64,000 bases of DNA. It comes from Gari tellinella. Taxonomy: Eukaryota; Mollusca; Bivalvia; Cardiida; Psammobiidae. Below are positions 44,690 through 57,400 of this stretch, one piece after another. The notes beneath the pieces were generated by a model, which worked only from the letters and a program-made list of their open reading frames with translations, did not search any database and was not told where the DNA came from. Position numbers and translations under genes: made by a program. Every line of letters begins with the position of its first letter. Position 1 is the stretch's first letter. Location of the stretch: contig OV277866.1 in assembly GCA_922989275.2 (NCBI GenBank), forward strand, positions 79,644,328-79,708,327, in the 5' to 3' direction.

Positions 44690-44898
44690 AGCCAATAGTT
44701 ACAGGTAGTTGCTAAAATGTAGAATGAAAATAATACAGAAAGCTTTAAAAAAATAACAACCAAAGTCCAATTCTGACCATTTATTTCAATCACAGTGGCA
44801 AACAGTTTGGAGCCTGATCAGCTTCAAACTGTTGTCACTGCAAATAAAAGTTTTGGCGTAAACGCGTTTATAGCGAAAGAATAACGTCTTCTCCACTG
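44690..44898. mobile_element. Family D MITE, left end decayed
   Basis: Right part keeps GCGTTTATAGCGAAAGAATA and CTTCTCCACTGTA. Shortened hairpin TTTGGAGCCTGATCAGCTTCAAA. Confidence 0.5.
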
Positions 44899-44936
44899 TA
44901 TATAGAGGATCAACTGTATCTTTCAATATGCAAGTA

Positions 44937-45275
44937 CAGCTCTCCCTCTCTACAACGACATCCAACGGGAGACAACAAATATGTACGTTGTTTGGGAGTC
45001 GTTGTAGGGATTACATTTGCAAACGGCTTGAATCCAGATCAGACGCCGTGTAACGTCTGATCTGGGTTCAAGTTGTTTGTCACTCCTCATTAATTTTTTT
45101 CTGTCATAATTTCCATTATATAACTTTGAGAAAATTAGCAGACGACAGTTTTAAGCAGACTATATTTTCAGCAGTGAATGCGTTAGACATAATTGTCCTT
45201 TTTAGGGAATCACGGCAAGGGTCGCTGTAAGGAGGGAGTCGTTGTTGGGAGGGCCGTTGTAGAGAGGGACCACTG
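44937..45275. mobile_element. Family F MITE next to the lectin-gene stop codon
   Basis: TA both sides (44935-44936, 45276-45277), ends CAGCTCTCCCTCTCTACAA and TTGTAGAGAGGGACCACTG. Hairpin CAGACGCCGTGTAACGTCTG. It starts 28 bases after the lectin stop codon (minus-strand sense), so the 3' UTR must run into it. Confidence 0.8.
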
Positions 45276-45303
45276 TAAATGAGTCTCGTTAAGTCTATGA
45301 GTT

Positions 45304-45451
45304 CTAACACTCTGACGAGTCCTGGGTCTCCACTGTTGGCATCTCACCCGGGACACCCGTGAAGAGTTTCTTGAACTCGGCGAAGATCACGTTGAGATCC
45401 ATCAGAAAAAGACCACCAAACACGACCGTCATGAGAGCTACACCAACATAC
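45304..45451 (-). CDS. Lectin receptor last exon: TM helix and tail
   Basis: Acceptor ATTATTTTACAG, encodes YVGVALMTVVFGGLFLM, then DLNVIFAEFKKLFTG and a tail ending SSEC, stop TAG. No ITAM or ITIM-type tyrosine is present in the tail. A family D MITE ends 27 bases upstream of the acceptor. Confidence 0.85.
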
Positions 45452-48400
45452 CTGTAAAATAATAGTTTCATATAGGTACAGTGGAGAATGTGTTATTCTT
45501 TCCCAATAAACGCGTTTACGCTAAAACTATTATTTGCAGTGCAAACGTACGCAAACGCAAAGCGCTAAAACGTAGAAAAGAACAACTTTTGGACAATTCT
45601 GATATTTCATGTTTATCTTGGTGGCAAACAGTTTGGAGCCTGATCAGACGTCGGGTTACCCGGCGTCTGATCTGGCTCCAAACTGTTTGCACTGCAAATA
45701 ATAGTTTTAGCGTGAACGCGTTTATTGGGAAAGAATAACAGATTCTCCACTGTAATAGGGTAACTTTAGTTTATCCTAATTATTATTTCCCTTTCGGTGG
45801 AAGCGAAAATCCTTTCATTACTGTTGGTAACTTTGATAGTTTGGAGTGACTTTAGAATCTGTCCGCACAAGATTTTACCCTTTTTTTGCCTGGTGGTAGC
45901 CACTAGCGGCCGTATTCCTATTAATGGCTAGGGTAATGTCACAAGAAATGATGAGGTTAATGTCACAAGAAATGGCCAGGACAATGTCACAAGTAATCGC
46001 CAGGTTAATGTCACAAGAAATGACCAGGTTAATGTCACAAATAATCGCCAGGTTAAGGTACTTCGCAGGTGCGCTTAGTTTCCATACAAGGTGTTATGAA
46101 ACTTTTCATGAAGAATGATATAAGCCTAAGAAACAATGTGTGAAAATATAGGCAACATTTATCGTGTGGTTTGTCTTTAAGGTCTCTTTTTCTGACAAAA
46201 ACCTGGAATTTTGATGATTTAATTTTTCTCAAAATTAAATAAAGCTAATTACCATAAGTCTCGCCTAATATGTAGTCCACAACATTCATTACAAGAAAAG
46301 CTAAAAACGTTTTGAATAAAGGTGTTCAGAAAGATGTTGTCAGCTATTTAAATTTTGCAAAATGCTAAAAAATTGAATTACAAAAAACTGACTCATTCAA
46401 TGTATATTTGTTTTCATTTTATTCAAATATATGGTTGATGAAATAGTTAGTCTGAAAAAATTAGAAAATATTACAGTCAGGATTTGTTGTAATAACAGAT
46501 TTTCTTATTAAAATGTGGGATATTTGAAGTTGAGATACAGTTACCTACCTTATAATTAAAATTCTGTCATTAAAATGCATTATTATGTATTCATGGACTT
46601 GCATACAAGGTTAATTATATTGTTTAAACATATTAATAATGGGTAATATCGATATTGAAAAGGTTGACGTATTGATAAGCTTCAATGTGTGTCTTTATAG
46701 TTCAATCAAATCGTATACATGTATACCGATTTTATTGACTTGTAAGTCATTACATGTAAACTAAAACGTACATGTAAGTGGACATATAATTGGACCCTAT
46801 ATAACATCACTAATTCTAATCAACGAAGACTAAACATAACATGTCCCTTGATCACTGCGTTATGGATTGACAAGTCAATACATGTATATCGGACACTTAA
46901 AACAAATATTTGGATCGGATGGGTCTCGAACCTATGACCTTTGAATCGCTAGTCAATCACTCTACTGACTGCGCTATGAAGGATTATACAAAATCGTATC
47001 AACATTTCCTTTATATAAATTTTCTAGTATAAGCACGTACGAAAAAAGTCTATGTCGTCAAGACGCATATCCGCTCGCCCGCAAGACCGACTTCCGTTAT
47101 GCGAAAGGCCTTAATGTCACGAGAAATGGCAAGGTTAAAGAAATCGCTCGTTTTATCAGATAAAATTTGTGTAAAATGCATGTTGATTTGTTAGGGATAT
47201 AATATTTGATATGTATTTGGAAAATATATGATATTGGATGATTTCAAATATACGAAAAAGCTAAAATTATCTGCGGACAGATTCTAAAGTTGTAATGGAT
47301 CACCATTCACCGCCGGGTAGGGTCCATGTAATAGCGCAGTACTACTTTACTTATTTGTCAATTTGTCAGTCTTTTAAAAATACAATTTTTTATGATATCG
47401 ATTCTATTACCCAACTCCTTGAGCGCTTGGACGGTCGTCCTCGGCACTTATAAGTTTCCGCTGAGCGGCGCTGGTGTTGGAAGTGTCGATGGTGAGCTCC
47501 TTCACGTATTCCTCTGCCTTTGCCTCACTGCTGATTGGTGCTGGAATCGGCGGCTGAGTATTCGTCGGACAGTAACAAATCTCGGTGTCTGAAATAAGAA
47601 TTAGGTAAGTACCCAACTTTTAAAGCATATGATTGTTGAATACAGGCACAGTTAAACAAGAGTGTCATTTAAGAGTGTTTATTCTATTTTGCACACCTGT
47701 TTATAGTTTAAAAAATCTCACCCCACACTCGCTGCTGCCCTTCTGGGACCAAACTCTCACAAAATGGTATATGTTGATGTTTAAACAGTTTAAGAGCGCT
47801 GTGTTATGTCTTGCATAGTTTTGTTAATAGATAAAACACTTTTATGGCTATTAGAGGGCAGTTATATGTGATAATGGGCTTTCCATAACCTTGATGTTAA
47901 AATAAGCCCCATTCCCGCGAGTTTACCCCCCCCCCCCCCCCCCCCCCCCCCCTGTCCTATCCTGTCCAATGTTTTGGATCAGGGTCCAAGGTTAAGTTCA
48001 GTCTGAGATCATTCTCAATCATTTGATTGATCAGATTAGAACCTTCGCTCACTTTGGGTGGTTCCGGGCTAAAACAATGCTATATAAAATCCATATATGG
48101 ATGGTTAATAGAATAAATTATTTCAGTGGTCTTGTTTTGAATATCATTATAGATGATTTATACAAAGTTGATCCTATAACGACAATCCAGTATTTTTCCA
48201 TACCGCATGCCATTTTATCTTGCGGCGTCTCATCATAAATTTGCTTCTGTCTACCTCTGTGAATGATTGGCATAAATGGGGGATTCAATGTAGTTAGAAG
48301 CTATGAAGATTTGCAAAACAAGTACATGTATATTAAAGTCCATAGAATATGGATGACCTTTTTAATCGGAGCGTTAATCAGTATGGACCAGCCCGGAGAC

Positions 48401-51400
48401 CGTTTTAGGTCAACATTGTTCGCAATATTGTCGACAATATACAGTAAAACCTCTCTATTACGACCACTAAAGTTTGCTAATTATTAGGTTGTTTACGATA
48501 GGTGACCGCTTAAAGCAAGGTGACAGGGAAACAGAAAGCTCCTTTAGGAGCTTTCTGTTTCACTGTCACCTTGCTTTAAGCTGCCACCTCTCTATTATAC
48601 AATCAATTAGCCTTCGTTTCAGTGGTCGTAATAGAGAGGTTTTACTGTACTTACGTTGATCTGTTTCTACATTTTCTACAATGTTTTCTACAATGTTTGT
48701 TTTCGCAGGACATGGTTGCAGTGGGAGGACGCTGTTCTTACAATAAACGATTTCTTGCTAAAATAAATATTTCCATTGCGAACAAAATCAAAGGTAACAT
48801 ATCAAATTTAGAAACTTTTTTCTTCAGTAGATTAATTAGGTAAATGCATAAAGAGACATAATGATGACTGATAGGTTAACGTCTTGGTACTGACCGTTTG
48901 TGTCACCCGGGTAGACATGGTAGGAGCAGTTGGTGTTTGGGGTACTGTCTGTGTTGATGAAACCGCTATACACAACGCTGTCCTGGACCCCTGGATAATA
49001 ATAGTAATCATTATAATAATAAAAATACCGGGTAGACATGGTAGGAGCAGTTGGTGTTTGGGGTACTGTCTGTGTTGATGAAACCGCTATACACAACGCT
49101 GTCCTGGACCCCTGGATAATAATAGTAATCATTATAATAATAATAATACCGGGTAGACATGGTAGGAGCAGTTGGTGTTTGGGGTACTGTCTGTGTTGAT
49201 GAAACCGCTATTTTCAATGCTGTCCTGGACCCCTGGATAATAATAGTAATAATGATAATAACTGTAATAATAATAACAATAACAGTTGGTGTTTGGGGTA
49301 CTGTCTGTGTTGATGAAACCGCTATACACAACGCTGTCCTGGACCCCTGGATAATAATAGTAATCATTATAATAATAATAATACCGGGTAGACATGGTAG
49401 GAGCAGTTGGTGTTTGGGGTACTGTCTGTGTTGATGAAACCGCTATACACAACGCTGTCATGGACCCCTGGATAATAATAGTAATCATTATAATAATAAT
49501 AATACCGGGTAGACATGGTAGGAGCAGTTGGTGTTTGGGGTACTGTCTGTGTTGATGAAACCGCTATTTTCAACGCTCACGGTCCTGGACCCCTGGATAA
49601 TAATAGTAATAATGATAATAACTGTAATAATAATAACAATAACAGTTGGTGTTTGGGGTACTGTCTGTGTTGATGAAACCGCTATACACAACGCTGTCCT
49701 GGACCCCTGGATAATAATAGTAATCATTATAATAATAATAATACCGGGTAGACATGGTAGGAGCAGTTGGTGTTTGGGGTACTGTCTGTGTTGATGAAAC
49801 CGCTATTTTCAATGCTGTCCTGGACCCCTGGATAATAATAGTAATAATGATAATAACTGTAATAATAATAACAATAACAGTTGGTGTTTGGGGTACTGTC
49901 TGTGTTGATGAAACCGCTATACACAACGCTGTCCTGGACCCCTGGATAATAATAGTAATCATTATAATAATAATAATACCGGGTAGACATGGTAGGAGCA
50001 GTTGGTGTTTGGGGTACTGTCTGTGTTATGAAACCGCTATACACAACGCTGTCCTGGACCCCTGGATAATAATAGTAATCATTATAATAATAATAATACC
50101 GGGTAGACATGGTAGGAGCAGTTGGTGTTTGGGGTACTGTCTGTGTTGATGAAACCGCTATTTTCAACGCTCACGGTCCTGGACCCCTGGATAATAATAG
50201 TAATAATGATAATAACTGTATTAATAATAACAATAACAGTTGGTGTTTGGGGTACTGTCTGTGTTGATGAAACCGCTATACACAACGCTGTCCTGGACCC
50301 CTGGATAATAATAGTAATCATTATAATAATAATAATACCGGGTAGACATGGTAGGAGCAGTTGGTGTTTGGGGTACTGTCTGTGTTGATGAAACCGCTAT
50401 ACACAACGCTGTCCTGGACCCCTGGATAATAATAGTAATAATGATAATAACTGTAATACTAATAACAATAGCAGTTTTGTTTGGGGTACCGTCTGTGTTG
50501 ATGAAACCGCTAAATTCAACGCTGTCCTGCACCCCTGGATAATAATAGTAATAATGATAATAACTGTAATAATAATAACAATAACAGTTGGTGTTTGGGG
50601 TACTGTCTGTGTTGATGAAACCGCTATATTCAACGCTGTCCTGGACCCCTGGATAATAATAGTAATAATGATAATAACTGTAATAATAATAACAATAACA
50701 GTTGGTGTTTGGGGTACTGTCTGTGTTGATGAAACCGCTATACACAACGCTGTCCTGGACCCCTGGATAATAATAGTAATAATGATAATAACTGTAATAA
50801 TAATAACAATAACAGTTGGTGTTTGGGGTACTGTCTGTGTTGATGAAACCGCTATACACAACGCTGTCCTGGACCCCTGGATAATAATAGTAATCATTAT
50901 AATAATAAAAATACCGGGTAGACATGGTAGGAGCAGTTGGTGTTTGGGGTACTGTCTGTGTTGATGAAACCGCTATACACAACGCTGTCCTGGACACCTG
51001 GATAATAAAAGTAATCATTATAATAATAAAAATACCGGGTAGACATGGTAGGAGCAGTTGGTGTTTGGGGTACTGTCTGTGTTGATGAAACCGCTATACA
51101 CAACGCTGTCCTGGACACCTGGATATAGTGATAATAGTACTAATAATAATAACTGTAATAATAATAACAATAACAGTTTGTGTTTGGGGTACTGTCTGTG
51201 TTGATGAAACCGCTATACACAACGCTGTCCTGGACACCTGGATATAGTGATAAAAGTACTAATAATAATAACTGTAATAATAATAACAATAGCAGTTGGT
51301 GTTTGGGGTACTGTCTGTCGAGATGAAACCGCTATACACAATGCTGTCCTGGACCCCTGGATAATAAAAGTACTAATAATAATAACTGTAATAATAATAA

Positions 51401-54400
51401 CAATAACAGTTGGTGTTTGGGGTACTGTCTGTGTTGATGAAACCGCTATACACAACGCTGTTCTGGACCCCTGGATAATAATAGTAATCATTATAATAAT
51501 AAAAATACCGGGTAGACATGGTAGGAGCAGTTGGTGTTTGGGGTACTGTCTGTGTTGATGAAACCGCTATACACAACGCTGTTCTGGACCCCTGGATAAT
51601 AATAGTAATCATTATAATAATAAAAATACCGGGTAGACATGGTAGGAGCAGTTGGTGTTTGGGGTACTGTCTGTGTTGATGAAACCGCTATACACAACGC
51701 TGTCCTGGACCCCTGGATAATAATAGTACTAATAATAATAACTGTAATAATAATAACAATAACAGTTGGTGTTTGGGGTACTGTCTGTGTTGATGAAACC
51801 GCTATACACAACGCTGTCCTGGACACCTGGATAATAACAGTACTAATAATAATAACAATAACAGTTTGTGTTTGGGGTACTGTCTGTGTTGATGAAACCG
51901 CTATACACAACGCTGTCCTGGACCCCTGGATAATAATAGTAATCATTATAATAATAAAAATACCGGGTAGACATGGTAGGAGCAGTTGGTGTTTGGGGTA
52001 CTGTCTGTGTTGATGAAACCGCTATACACAACGCTGTCCTGGACCCCTGGATAATAATAGTAATCATTATAATAATAAAAATACCGGGTAGACATGGTAG
52101 GAGCAGTTGGTGTTTGGGGTACTGTCTGTGTTGATGAAACCGCTATACACAACGCTGTCCTGGACCCCTGGATAATAATAGTAATCATTATAATAATAAA
52201 AATACCGGGTAGACATGGTAGGAGCAGTTGGTGTTTGGGGTACTGTCTGTGTTGATGAAACTGCTATACACAACGCTGTCCTGGACACCTGGATATAGTG
52301 ATAATAGTACTACTAATAATAACTGTAATAATAATAACAATAGCAGTTGGTGTTTGGGGTACTGTCTGTGTTGATGAAACCGCTATACACAACGCTGTCC
52401 TGGACACCTGGATAATAATAGTACTAATAATAATAACTGTAATAATAATAACAATAACAGTTTGTGTTTGGGGTACTGTCTGTGTTGATGAAACCGCTAT
52501 ACACAACGCTGTCCTGGACACCTGGATAATAATAGTACTAATAATAATAACTGTAATAATAATAACAATAACAGTTTGTGTTTGGGGTACTGTCTGTGTT
52601 GATGAATCCGCTATACACAACGCTGTCCTGGACACCTGGATAATAATAGTACTAATAATAATAACTGTAATAATAATAACAATAACAGTTTGTGTTTGGG
52701 GTACTGTCTGTGTTGATGAAACCGCTATACACAACGCTGTCCTGGACACCTGGATAATAATAGTACTAATAAAAATAACTGTAATAATAATAACAATAAC
52801 AGTTTGTGTTTGGGGTACTGTCTGTGTTGATGAAACCGCTATACACAACGCTGTTCTGGACACCTGGATATAGTGATAATAGTAATAATGATAATAACTG
52901 TAATAATAATAACAATAACAGTTTGTGTTTGGGGTACTGTCTGTGTTGATGAAACCGCTATACACAACGCTGTCCTGGACACATGGATAATAATAGTACC
53001 AATAATAATAACTGTAATAATAATAACAATAACAGTTTGTGTTTGGGGTACTGTCTGTGTTGATGAAACCGCTATACACAATGCTGTCCTGGACACCTGG
53101 ATAATAATAGTACTAATAATAATAACTGTAATAATAATAACAATAACAGTTTGTGTTTGGGGTACTGTCTGTGTTGATGAAACCGCTATACACAACGCTG
53201 TTCTGGACACCTGGATATAGTGATAATAGTAATAATGATAATAACTGTAATAATAATAACAATAACAGTTGGTGTTTGGGGTACTGTCTGTGTTGATGAA
53301 ACCGCTATATTCAACGCTGTCCTGGACCCCTGGATAATAATAGTAATAATGATAATAACTGTAATAATAATAACAATAACAGTTGGTGTTTGGGGTACTG
53401 TCTGTGTTGATGAAACCGCTATACACAACGCTGTCCTGGACCCCTGGATAATAATAGTAATAATGATAATAACTGTTATAATAATAACAATAACAGTTGG
53501 TGTTTGGGGTACTGTCTGTGTTGATGAAACCGCTATACACAACGCTGTCCTGGACCCCTGGATAATAATAGTAATCATTATAATAATAAAAATACCGGGT
53601 AGACATGGTAGGAGCAGTTGGTGTTTGGGGTACTGTCTGTGTTGATGAAACAGCTATACACAACGCTGTCCTGGACACCTGGATAATAATAGTAATCATT
53701 ATAATAATAAAAATACCGGGTAGACATGGTAGGAGCAGTTGGTGTTTGGGGTACTGTCTGTGTTGATGAAACCGCTATACACAACGCTGTCCTGGACACC
53801 TGGATATAGTGATAATAGTACTAATAATAATAACTGTAATAATAATAACAATAGCAGTTGGTGTTTTGGGTACTGTCTGTGTTGATGAAACCGCTATACA
53901 CAACGCTGTCCTGGACCCCTGGATAATAATAGTACTAATAATAATAACTGTAATAATAATAACAATAACAGTTTGTGTTTGGGGTACTGTCTGTGTTGAT
54001 GAAACCGCTATACACAACGCTGTTCTGGACCCCTGGATAATAATAGTAATCATTATAATAATAAAAATACCGGGTAGACATGGTAGGAGCAGTTGGTGTT
54101 TGGGGTACTGTCTGTGTTGATGAAACCGCTATACACAACGCTGTTCTGGACACCTGGATAATAATAGTAATCATTATAATAATAAAAATACCGGGTAGAC
54201 ATGGTAGGAGCAGTTGGTGTTTGGGGTACTGTCTGTGTTGATGAAACCGCTATACACAACGCTGTCCTGGACCCCTGGATAATAATAGTACTAATAATAA
54301 TAACTGTAATAATAATAACAATAACAGTTGGTGTTTGGGGTACTGTCTGTGTTGATGAAACCGCTATACACAACGCTGTCCTGGACCCCTGGATAATAAT

Positions 54401-57400
54401 AGTAATCATTATAATAATAAAAATACCGGGTAGACATGGTAGGAGCAGTTGGTGTTTGGGTTACTGTCTGTGTTGATGAAACCGCTATACACAACGCTGT
54501 CCTGGACCCCTGGATAATAATAGTAATCATTATAATAATAAAAATACCGGGTAGACATGGTAGGAGCAGTTGGTGTTTGGGGTACTGTCTGTGTTGATGA
54601 AACTGCTATACACAACGCTGTCCTGGACACCTGGATATAGTGATAATAATAGTACTAATAATAACTGTAATAATAATAACAATAGCAGTTGGTGTTTGGG
54701 GTACTGTCTGTGTTGATGAAACCGCTATACACAACGCTGTCCTGGACCCCTGGATAATAATAGTACTAATAATAATAACTGTAATAATAATAACAATAAC
54801 AGTTTGTGTTTGGGGTACTGTCTGTGTTGATGAAACCGCTATATTCAACGCTGTCCTGGACACATGGATATAGTGATAATAGTAATAACTGTAATAATAA
54901 TAACAATAACAGTTGGTGTTTGGGGTACTGTCTGTGTTGATGAAACCGCTATACACAACGCTGTCCTGGACCCCATGATAATAATAGTAATAATGATCAT
55001 AATAATAATAATAATATTTACCGCTATACACAACGCTGTCTTGGACACCTGGATATAATGATAATAATAATAATAATAAGGACAATAATGATAATAATAA
55101 TAATAATAATGATGATGATATTAATAATAATAATAATAATCATAGTAATAATTATAATTTTATTATATTAATTATGAAACAATACCTGTGATAATAATAA
55201 TACATGTAAATGTAATAATAATAATAATACATGAAAATGTAATAATAATAATAATAATACATGTAAATGTAATAATAATACATGAAAATGTAATAATCCT
55301 AATAATACATGAAAATGTAATAATAATAATAATACATGTAAATGTAATAATACTAATAAATACATGAAAATGTAATAATAATAATAATAATACATGAAAA
55401 TGTAATAATAATAATACATGTAAATGTAATAATACTAATAAATACATGAAAATGTAATAATAATAATAATACATGAAAATGTAATAATAATAATAATACA
55501 TGAAAATTTAATAATAATAATAATGTACTAATTAATATTAACCGCTCCACTGACAAGTTTTCTTCAATTTTAAACAATTATCATCTTCTGTTATTTAATT
55601 TTCATTTTTTGATTATGTATTTTTTACTTTGGAATATTGAAGAAAATAACCTATATCTTGATTGCCCTATTCCAATGTTTCAAGTACAACCTCTCTTTTT
55701 ACTGGTTGAGAGATCGCCAAATATGGCAGTGTTTACAACTAGTTGCTACGAGTCGGAGCTACCTATATCGCATGCTGGCACTATTCTTAATGATTAAGTG
55801 CCGTACTTAATGGGATGCAAAGGCAGTTTGATTGGTTATATTCTACAGAAAAATCAAATTATGTATATTAAAATTTAATACAGTAAAATCTCTCTTTAAC
55901 GACCACTAAAATGAACACTGGCTATAAAAGACTGATGACAGCCTTAAGCAAGGTGACAGTAAAACAGATAACCCCTTAACCCTTTGAACCCTAGTCCCGC
56001 CTATAGGCGTCTTTTTCAAACAGTGTACATGTGAATAGTACACTTGTCCTGTGCAAACAGTGAAGACCCAGATCAGAGGGCTCCGAAAGGAGCCCTCTGA
56101 TCAGGGTCTTCACTGTTTGTCATAATGCCAAACATTGACAAAAACAACCCTTAAAGGTCAGAAATGGACTAGACTAAAATTGAAACTGGGATTGTCCATT
56201 TGAAGTTTCAGAGAGGAAAGAGTTAAGGAGTTTTCTGTTTTACTGCTACCTTGTTTTAAGAAGTCATATGTAGTTAACGCACAATAACGTTAACACACTT
56301 TAGTGGTCGTAACTGAGAGGTTTTACTGTATAACTTATCTCACCTTCGAAACACCGTCGAGCATAGAACAAGGAGCCGTTGTAATCTACTCTGTTCGCTG
56401 GGACGACATACAAAACGGAAGCGGAAGTACCCGCATTCGCTTGTGCAACCGAGTCAGTTATGGAGTATAGGAGACAACCCATGCTCTGTGTTGGGTCATA
56501 CTGAAAGCCCCAGCAATACTTTGCATTGGAGTAATAGTTACGGCAATGGTAAGCACATTCACTAGCAGACATGTTGACGGCCAAAAGCTGAAATGTGTCT
56601 ATGATTGACGGCTGCTTGTCGGGGAAAGGCTCGAACCAACAGTCGCCTGGAATGGAAATCGGATCGATTATACGACCATCTACATCTGAAGAAGGGCCAA
56701 CCGAATGTTACAAAGATATCTATGAATATGTTTGTTCCGTACTGGTGTTAGTTTGAGACCCTTTGGCGGTGCACTTTTAGAACCTAAAGTAACTACATGT
56801 AGTCAGTGAGACGTTAACCCTTTACCTGATAGCCTATTTCTAGTACTTAAGATAGATGACTACTTAAAGCAGGTTGAAAGTAAAGCAGAATGCGCCTTAG
56901 GGCGCATTCTGCTTTACTTTCAGCCTGCTTTAGGCTATCATGTGCTATAATATAGAAAATATTCCATATAATACATATTCATTACTGATTAAATTGGAAC
57001 TATTTTCTTCAGCGGATGAATAAATCATATCCGCTAAAAGGCGCTTCTATTGGGTAAAGGGTTAAAGCATTATATCTTTGCAATCATATGAGTTTGAGTG
57101 TACAGTGCTCCATCTTTACAACAGCACCCACTGCGAGACAAATATTGTGTGTGTTGTTCGGAGGGAGTTGTTATAGGGAGGGAACATATGGCTTACATTT
57201 GAAAACAGATCGTTCCGCGTCGTCTGATCTGGATTCAAGCTGTTTGCTTCTCGTCATTATGTTTTCTTCTGTCCATATGTTCATTTTGTCACTGAGAAAA
57301 TCAGCAGACGACAATTTTAAGTAAACGATATTGCAGCTACGAAAAGGTTAGCCACAATTGTCTTGTTTGGGGAACAGCGACAGGCGTTGTTGTAAGGAGG

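Larger units (their letters stand above)
45849..47290. mobile_element. 1.44-kb TIR element in intron 7
   Basis: Ends ACTTTAGAATCTGTCCGC and GCGGACAGATTCTAAAGT. Contains the 24-bp repeat at 45927-46055, a tRNA-like SINE head and a stray repeat unit at about 47111. No transposase frame. Confidence 0.65.

Noticed and set aside
46918..46985. Functional tRNA gene on the minus strand
   Set aside because: Boxes are present but the anticodon arm does not close into a 7-nt loop; it lies inside a TIR element.
48442..48647. Family E hairpins as microRNA precursors
   Set aside because: Stems are long, multi-copy and TA-flanked like MITEs; without small-RNA data there is no basis for a miRNA call.
50221..51018. 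265-codon minus-strand frame (and 286 codons at 52839-53699) as a Tyr-rich repeat protein gene
   Set aside because: They are tandem exon-6 copies plus (TAA)n spacer read through. No start context, promoter or independent support; better described as part of the array.
48884..54476. Plus-strand frames with VGVWGTVCVDETAIHNAVLD repeats
   Set aside because: Antisense reflection of the exon-derived array; open because the period is often a multiple of three.
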